Below, in pieces: positions 60,322 through 64,000 of a stretch of 64,000 nt of DNA (its first letter is position 1; each line of letters starts with the position of its first letter). The notes beneath the pieces are model-generated. The model saw only the letters and a list, made by a program, of their open reading frames with translations, was not told where the DNA came from and did no database searches. The stretch covers positions 1 through 64,000 of the forward strand of contig NZ_JAMGBF010000079.1 in NCBI RefSeq assembly GCF_023516615.1. The letters run 5' to 3'. Origin of the DNA: Streptomyces panaciradicis (GTDB lineage: Bacteria > Actinomycetota > Actinomycetes > Streptomycetales > Streptomycetaceae). The translations under genes were made by a program, and so were the position numbers.

Positions 60322-61182
60322 GTGGGGATGCGCGCGGGACGGGTGGCGACGACGGTGCTGGTGGCGTCGGCGGTGGTGGCGTGCGGCGCCGGCAAGGGGC
60401 GGGACCTGGTCGTCACCGGCACCCCGCCCGCCGTACCCTACGGCGGCCCGCTGCATGTGCCGGTGAAGCAGGGCGGCGAAGACGGCGTCCGGGCCGCGCG
60501 CGCCGAGTCGGGGGCCGCCGGCCGGGCGCTGGAGTGCGACGGCGAGATCTACTCCGGCGGAGGCAGCGGCCCCTGGAGCAAGGGCGACGGGGGCGCGACA
60601 CCGCGCGAGGGCCTCGAGGTCTTCTTCGACATCGAGCAGCCCGACCTCCCGCGGTACGGCTACCGCGTCGAGCGCAAGGAGGCGGACCGCGTCCTGTACT
60701 CCTTCGACGTCGGCGGCAGGACCAAGGTGGCGGTCGTCGTCGCCAAGGACCGGAAGGGCAGGCCCGGTTGGGGCCCGGAGACCAGCGCCTCCTGCGACCC
60801 GGCGGAACTCCCGGCGAGCTTCACCGACACACGGCCGTACGAGATCTGGACCGACCGGGACGGCGAGCGCGTGCCCGTCACGGAGGTGACCGGCAGCAGG
60901 GGCGCCGAGCACTGCGACTGGCAGCAGGCGCACTTCCTGTCACTGGGCCGGGGCAGGGACGCCAGGACGTACGCCCGGGACCCGGAGAACGTCCTCCCCG
61001 ACGGCATGCTCACCGTGCCGTACGACGGTGACGTGCGAATGCCGGCCGGCGCCCACGACACCGGATACCGGTACCACGAACGGCAGTTGTGGCTCACCGA
61101 CGACCCGTCGAGGGCCTACGTCCGCACCTCCCACGGTGTGGAGGCCTGGGCGCGGGTGGCGGACGGGTACGGCTGCAAGTGA
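60322..61182 (+). CDS. Hypothetical secreted lipoprotein
   Basis: This 286-aa protein has a short signal peptide (MRAGRVATTVLVASAVVACG) with lipobox VVAC; Cys is near residue 21. The mature part is hydrophilic with several Cys (LECDGEIYSGGG, TSASCDPAEL, EHCDWQQAHFLSLGRG, DGYGCK) and ends in a conserved-looking LWLTDDPSRAYVRTSHGVEAWARV. The start may be GTG at 60322 or ATG at 60328, with AAGGGG upstream. The family is found in Streptomyces without known function. It is convergent with the TetR gene, 7 bp apart. Confidence 0.72.
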   Translation: MGMRAGRVATTVLVASAVVACGAGKGRDLVVTGTPPAVPYGGPLHVPVKQGGEDGVRAARAESGAAGRALECDGEIYSGGGSGPWSKGDGGATPREGLEVFFDIEQPDLPRYGYRVERKEADRVLYSFDVGGRTKVAVVVAKDRKGRPGWGPETSASCDPAELPASFTDTRPYEIWTDRDGERVPVTEVTGSRGAEHCDWQQAHFLSLGRGRDARTYARDPENVLPDGMLTVPYDGDVRMPAGAHDTGYRYHERQLWLTDDPSRAYVRTSHGVEAWARVADGYGCK

Positions 61183-61189
61183 GCGGTCG

Positions 61190-61753
61190 TCAGCGGCTGG
61201 CGTGCAGGGCGACCAGCAACTGCCAGACCTCGTCGGCGATCCGGGCGGCGTTCCCGTCCAGCAGGCCGTGCAGCCAGTCGGCGAGCACCCCGGCGAAGGT
61301 GGCGGCCACCGCCGAGGCCACCAGCGGGGCGTCCGCCGCGCCCGCCCGCTCGCGCTCACGCAGGCTGTAGGCGCGCAGGTCCCGGTGCAGCACCCGGCCG
61401 AGCGGGCCGCCGCCCCCCGGCGTCAGCAGCTCGCGGTACAGGCCGGCGTGCGGGGCGAGCGAGGCGAAGAACTCCGCCAGCGCGGGCGGCGCGTGCACCG
61501 GATCGGGCCGGCCCGTCCAGGAGTGCAGCGCCTCGACGGCCTCCCGTACGACGTCCGCGCACGCGTCGACCGCCAGCGCCTCCAGGCCGTCGTAGTGGAC
61601 GTAGAACGTGGCCCGTCCGACGCCGGCCCGCCGCACCAGAGCCGCCACGCCGACCTCGGCCAGCGGGCGTTCGGCGCACTCCGCGAGCAGCGCCTGGCGC
61701 AGCCGCGCCCGGGTGCGGGCGGCCCTGGGGTCCTCCGGTTCGTGACGGGTCAC
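61190..61753 (-). CDS. TetR-family regulator
   Basis: This 187-aa regulator has a helix-turn-helix ALLAECAERPLAEVGVAALVRRAGVGRATFYVHYDGLEALAVDA (residues about 20-62) and a helical effector domain. GTG at 61753 overlaps the stop of the DUF1304 gene (GTGA), so the two are translationally coupled and share the promoter near 62150. It probably represses its own operon at the 43-bp palindromic operator at 62125-62167, responding to a small hydrophobic ligand. Confidence 0.85.
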   Translation of the reverse strand: MTRHEPEDPRAARTRARLRQALLAECAERPLAEVGVAALVRRAGVGRATFYVHYDGLEALAVDACADVVREAVEALHSWTGRPDPVHAPPALAEFFASLAPHAGLYRELLTPGGGGPLGRVLHRDLRAYSLRERERAGAADAPLVASAVAATFAGVLADWLHGLLDGNAARIADEVWQLLVALHASR

Positions 61754-62112
61754 TGCGCGATCAGTACGGCGGCCAGGGCGAGGGCGCCGGGCAGGGCCTG
61801 CGCGAAGAGGATGCGGCGGTTGGCGGTGAGGGCGCCGTAGACGCCGGCGACCACGACGCAGGACAGGAAGAACACCTGGGCACGGTAGCCCGTAGGGTCG
61901 GCCGCGATCAGGCCCCAGACCAGGCCCGCCGCGAGGAACCCGTTGTACAGGCCCTGGTTGGCGGCCATCGGCGCGGTCGCGCGGGCCATCTCGGGGTCGA
62001 AACCGTGCAGAGCCTTCCCGGGCTTCTTCTGCCACAGGAACATCTCCAGCACCAGGATGTAGGCGTGCAGGGCGGCCACCAGGGCGACCAGGACATCGGC
62101 GAGCGTCGCCAT
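61750..62112 (-). CDS. DUF1304 membrane protein
   Basis: This 120-aa protein has four predicted membrane helices (VLVALVAALHAYILVLEMFLW, GLYNGFLAAGLVWGLIA, VFFLSCVVVAGVYGALT and LPGALALAAVLIA). The NQGLYNGFLA motif is the DUF1304 signature. The ATG at 62112 follows GAAAGGAAG-like purines. It is the first gene of a two-gene operon with the TetR regulator. The family is often TetR- or MarR-controlled and associated with drug or solvent response, but has no known activity. Confidence 0.86.
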   Translation of the reverse strand: MATLADVLVALVAALHAYILVLEMFLWQKKPGKALHGFDPEMARATAPMAANQGLYNGFLAAGLVWGLIAADPTGYRAQVFFLSCVVVAGVYGALTANRRILFAQALPGALALAAVLIAQ

Positions 62113-62124
62113 GGCGACCTTCCT

Positions 62125-62167
62125 TTCATGGACAGGTGTCCACTATAGCTGGACACCTGTCCATGAA
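62125..62167. promoter_or_regulatory. 43-bp double operator around the DUF1304-tetR promoter
   Basis: TTCATGGACAGGTGTCCA (62125-62142) and TGGACACCTGTCCATGAA (62150-62167) are perfect 18-bp inverted arms. Each contains its own 14-bp palindrome, TGGACAGGTGTCCA and TGGACACCTGTCCA, 21 bp apart. The 7-bp spacer yields TATAGT on the minus strand, a good -10 box, so bound TetR dimers would clamp the promoter from both sides. Confidence 0.88.
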
Positions 62168-62261
62168 GTGTGAGGGTGGTGGAGCCGGGCGACGGGGGCC
62201 TGGATTCCTGGCGGAGAGTGATGGAACCCTCACGTCCACCGGGTGTTCGAGGTTGATCCTT

Positions 62262-62277
62262 TCGGGTTCAAACCCGA
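62262..62277. promoter_or_regulatory. Inverted repeat upstream of the sensor kinase gene
   Basis: TCGGGTT (62262-62268) and AACCCGA (62271-62277) are perfect 7-bp arms around CA, in the 232-bp gap before the sensor gene. Its GGTTCAAACC core looks like a tRNA T-arm, but no acceptor stem follows. It may be an operator. A possible -35 TTGACG lies at 62302. Confidence 0.35.
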
Positions 62278-62399
62278 TAAGCTCCCGTTCGGCGCTGCGA
62301 GTTGACGGAACACGTCCGTTCACTTCGTAGTGCGCACCCTGAGTGCGGAACCCCCTTGTACACCCCCCTTGTTCGTTCGTGTTGCTACGAAGGATGCAG

Positions 62400-64000
62400 A
62401 TGGAACTCGCCACTCCGCCGCCGGCGGCGCGGGCCCCTGTCGCCTGGTACAGCTGGTGGTTGATGCCACTGGCCTTAGGAGGCGGGACGGTTGCCGCCAC
62501 GTTCATGAGCTCCGAGCGAATAGCCGCCGGCGTCGCGGGTGCCGCGGCGACCGCCGCGAGCGCCGTCTGCGTACGGCTGCTGGTCCGCACCCGGGCCCAG
62601 CTCACCCGCTCCGAGAACACCTTCCGCACCACCCAGGCGGAGCACTCGCAGCAGTGGCAGCAGCATGTGTCGGTGCTGGAGCGGAAGTTCACCGCGGAGC
62701 GCGCCTCCCTGGAGGCCCAGCTCAACGAGCAGTCCAGCGGCTACGAGGCCCGGATCGCCGAGCAGAGCTCGGCGTACGAGGCCCGGCTCGCCGAACAGAC
62801 CCGTGCCTTCGAGGCGCGGCTCGCCGAGCAGGTGGACTCCTACGAGGCCCGGCTCGCGGAGCAGAACGAGGCCTGGCAGGAGCAGCTGACCCACCAGCAC
62901 GCCGCCGTCGCACGGCTCGCCGACGAGCAGTTGCCCGAGGCGCTGAAGCAGCTGCGCGCCGGTGAGGCGATCGAGGACCTGCTGCCCGTCGGCAACCAGT
63001 GCGCCAAGGTCAGCTCCGACCTGCAGGCCGAACTGCGCAAGGTGCTGCGCACCGCACTGATCGGCGTGGAGGAGGAGTTCAACCGCTCGACCTCCGCCGA
63101 GCAGGCCGTGATCAGCATCGGCAACCGCATCCACGTGCTCACCAGCAAGCTCCGCGGCCGGCTGCACGAGATGCAGGGCGAACACGGCCGGCTGCCCGCC
63201 GTGGCCCGCGGCCTGATGGAGCTCGACCAGCAGCTCGGCCCCGCCGACTCGCTCGCCGCGAGCATCGGCGTACTGGGCGGCTCGGACCGGCCCGGACGCC
63301 AGTGGCAGGAGCCGCAGCGCCTGCTGAGCGTGGTGCGCGGCGGCATCGGCCGGATCAAGGACTTCCACCGCGTCGAGGTACGGCACCTGCCCGAACTCGG
63401 CGTGGACGGCGGCCTGGTGGACCACCTCACGCTGGTCTTCGCCCACCTGCTGGACAACGCGGCCCGCTACTCGCCGCCCACCGAGCCGGTGATCGTCTCC
63501 GGCAAGGAGGTCCCCAACGGCGTCGGCATCGAGATCCAGGACTCCGGCAAGGGCCTGAGCGAGGAGAAGAAGCGGGAGGCCGACGAGGCACTGACCGGCA
63601 CCGCCGCCGGACCGGGCATCGGCGGTATCTCCGAGGACGCCAACATCGGCCTGCGCGTCGTCGGCGCCCTCGCCCGCCGCTACGGCATCCGCGTCACCTT
63701 CGCGGACTCGCCGTGGCTCGGCACCTCGGTGGTCGTGGTGGTCCCGCACAAGTACTTCAGCCCGCTGCCCACCGCGACCCCGGTGACCGCACAGGCTCCG
63801 GCGACCCCGCAGGCCCAGGTGGCCGAGGCGGCCCCCGCCGCCCCGCCCTCCTCCGTCGTCCCGGTGGCCGTCGCGGCCGCCGCCGAGACCGTGACCGAGG
63901 CCGGTGACGCCGTGGACACCACGCCCGGCGGACTGCCCCGACGCCGCAGCAAACGGCACGAGACGGCACGGCACGAGCCGGCCGAGCAGGCCGCGCGGAC
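62400..64000 (+). CDS. Sensor-like histidine kinase with hendecad coiled coil (CvnA-like), runs off the right edge
   Basis: At least 533 aa. The N-terminus has two hydrophobic segments (YSWWLMPLALGGGTVAATFM and IAAGVAGAAATAASAVCVRLLV). A coiled coil follows with five 11-residue units of the form YEARLAEQxxx (about residues 118-170). The kinase part contains LAASIGVLGG..DRPGRQW, a DHp-like helix without an obvious phospho-His box, and the ATPase domain with LVFAHLLDNAARYSPP (N box), IQDSGKGLS (G1) and IGLRVVGALARRYG (G2). This layout is that of conservon CvnA sensor proteins of Streptomyces, which work with Roadblock, DUF742 and small GTPase partners, expected downstream outside the window. 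The ATG follows GAAGG. Confidence 0.82.
   Translation, partial: MELATPPPAARAPVAWYSWWLMPLALGGGTVAATFMSSERIAAGVAGAAATAASAVCVRLLVRTRAQLTRSENTFRTTQAEHSQQWQQHVSVLERKFTAERASLEAQLNEQSSGYEARIAEQSSAYEARLAEQTRAFEARLAEQVDSYEARLAEQNEAWQEQLTHQHAAVARLADEQLPEALKQLRAGEAIEDLLPVGNQCAKVSSDLQAELRKVLRTALIGVEEEFNRSTSAEQAVISIGNRIHVLTSKLRGRLHEMQGEHGRLPAVARGLMELDQQLGPADSLAASIGVLGGSDRPGRQWQEPQRLLSVVRGGIGRIKDFHRVEVRHLPELGVDGGLVDHLTLVFAHLLDNAARYSPPTEPVIVSGKEVPNGVGIEIQDSGKGLSEEKKREADEALTGTAAGPGIGGISEDANIGLRVVGALARRYGIRVTFADSPWLGTSVVVVVPHKYFSPLPTATPVTAQAPATPQAQVAEAAPAAPPSSVVPVAVAAAAETVTEAGDAVDTTPGGLPRRRSKRHETARHEPAEQAAR

Noticed and set aside
62262..62277. A tRNA gene or tRNA-derived attachment site (GGTTCAAACC looks like a T-arm)
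   Set aside because: No acceptor stem, anticodon arm or D-arm can be built around it. It is only a short inverted repeat.

Overview
The window is high-GC actinobacterial DNA and reads as a Streptomyces chromosome. Codon third positions are almost all G or C, there are many GTG starts and ATGA/GTGA gene overlaps, and the gene families are typical of the genus (DUF5999, TIGR03086, FUSC exporters, conservon-type sensor kinase, DmdR iron box). No tRNA, rRNA, CRISPR array, transposase, phage gene or complete biosynthetic cluster was seen.

Layout. (1) 1-8053: a divergent L-rhamnose catabolic locus. L-rhamnose isomerase leaves to the left. To the right run a rhamnose-type ABC importer (ATPase, two permeases, binding lipoprotein), the mutarotase RhaM, a secreted BNR_4 beta-propeller protein and a LacI-family regulator. 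Two TGAA-N4-TTCA operators sit between the two arms. (2) 8.1-16.5 kb: single genes, namely S33 peptidase, PIG-L deacetylase, DUF5999, APH kinase, pentapeptide-repeat protein, a CYP102-like stand-alone P450 with a divergent TetR, an iron-box DUF2470 gene and a Tat lactonase-like lipoprotein. (3) 16.5-17.5 kb: non-coding DNA dominated by a 43/44-bp tandem repeat array with a 217-bp higher-order duplication. (4) 17.5-30.1 kb: a conserved hypothetical frameshifted in a G7 run, FUSC exporter, TIGR03086, DUF3626, PAS-LuxR protein, a GH13 glucosidase divergent from a LacI repressor, a broken P450-reductase fusion, a sugar-kinase-like APH protein and a ROK regulator. (5) 30.3-35.6 kb: a formate dehydrogenase operon (small acidic protein, molybdopterin subunit, Fe-S subunit, NrfD membrane subunit). 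(6) 35.7-46.2 kb: epimerase, hydrolase, VanX-like dipeptidase, SDR, a possible structured RNA with terminator, a second FUSC exporter, HAD phosphatase, PHP protein, two adjacent pseudogenes (SDR, topoisomerase IB), GH16 glucanase with ricin lectin, and VanZ. (7) 46.4-48.3 kb: an Mrp-type antiporter operon that has lost its middle. (8) 48.3-55 kb: DUF4230, a P450 with an altered ExxR, a Tet(M)/OtrA-like ribosomal protection protein, a PRPP synthetase paralogue, an extra EF-Tu and a STAS protein. (9) 55.1-64 kb: MarR-controlled aldehyde and alcohol dehydrogenases, a quinone oxidoreductase divergent from a GlxA regulator, a lipoprotein, a TetR-DUF1304 pair with a 43-bp operator, and the start of a coiled-coil sensor kinase.

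Main themes. The rhamnose locus looks like a complete capture-and-use system. It has no GH78 rhamnosidase in view, and the secreted beta-propeller is the natural candidate for releasing rhamnose. The window also carries an unusual load of gene damage: an in-frame deletion that removes the heme ligand of a CYP102-type fusion, an SDR and a topoisomerase IB with internal losses, an Mrp operon fused across about three genes, and two single-base excesses in 7-bp homopolymers. This may be real decay or partly sequencing or assembly error, so reads should be inspected before biology is inferred.
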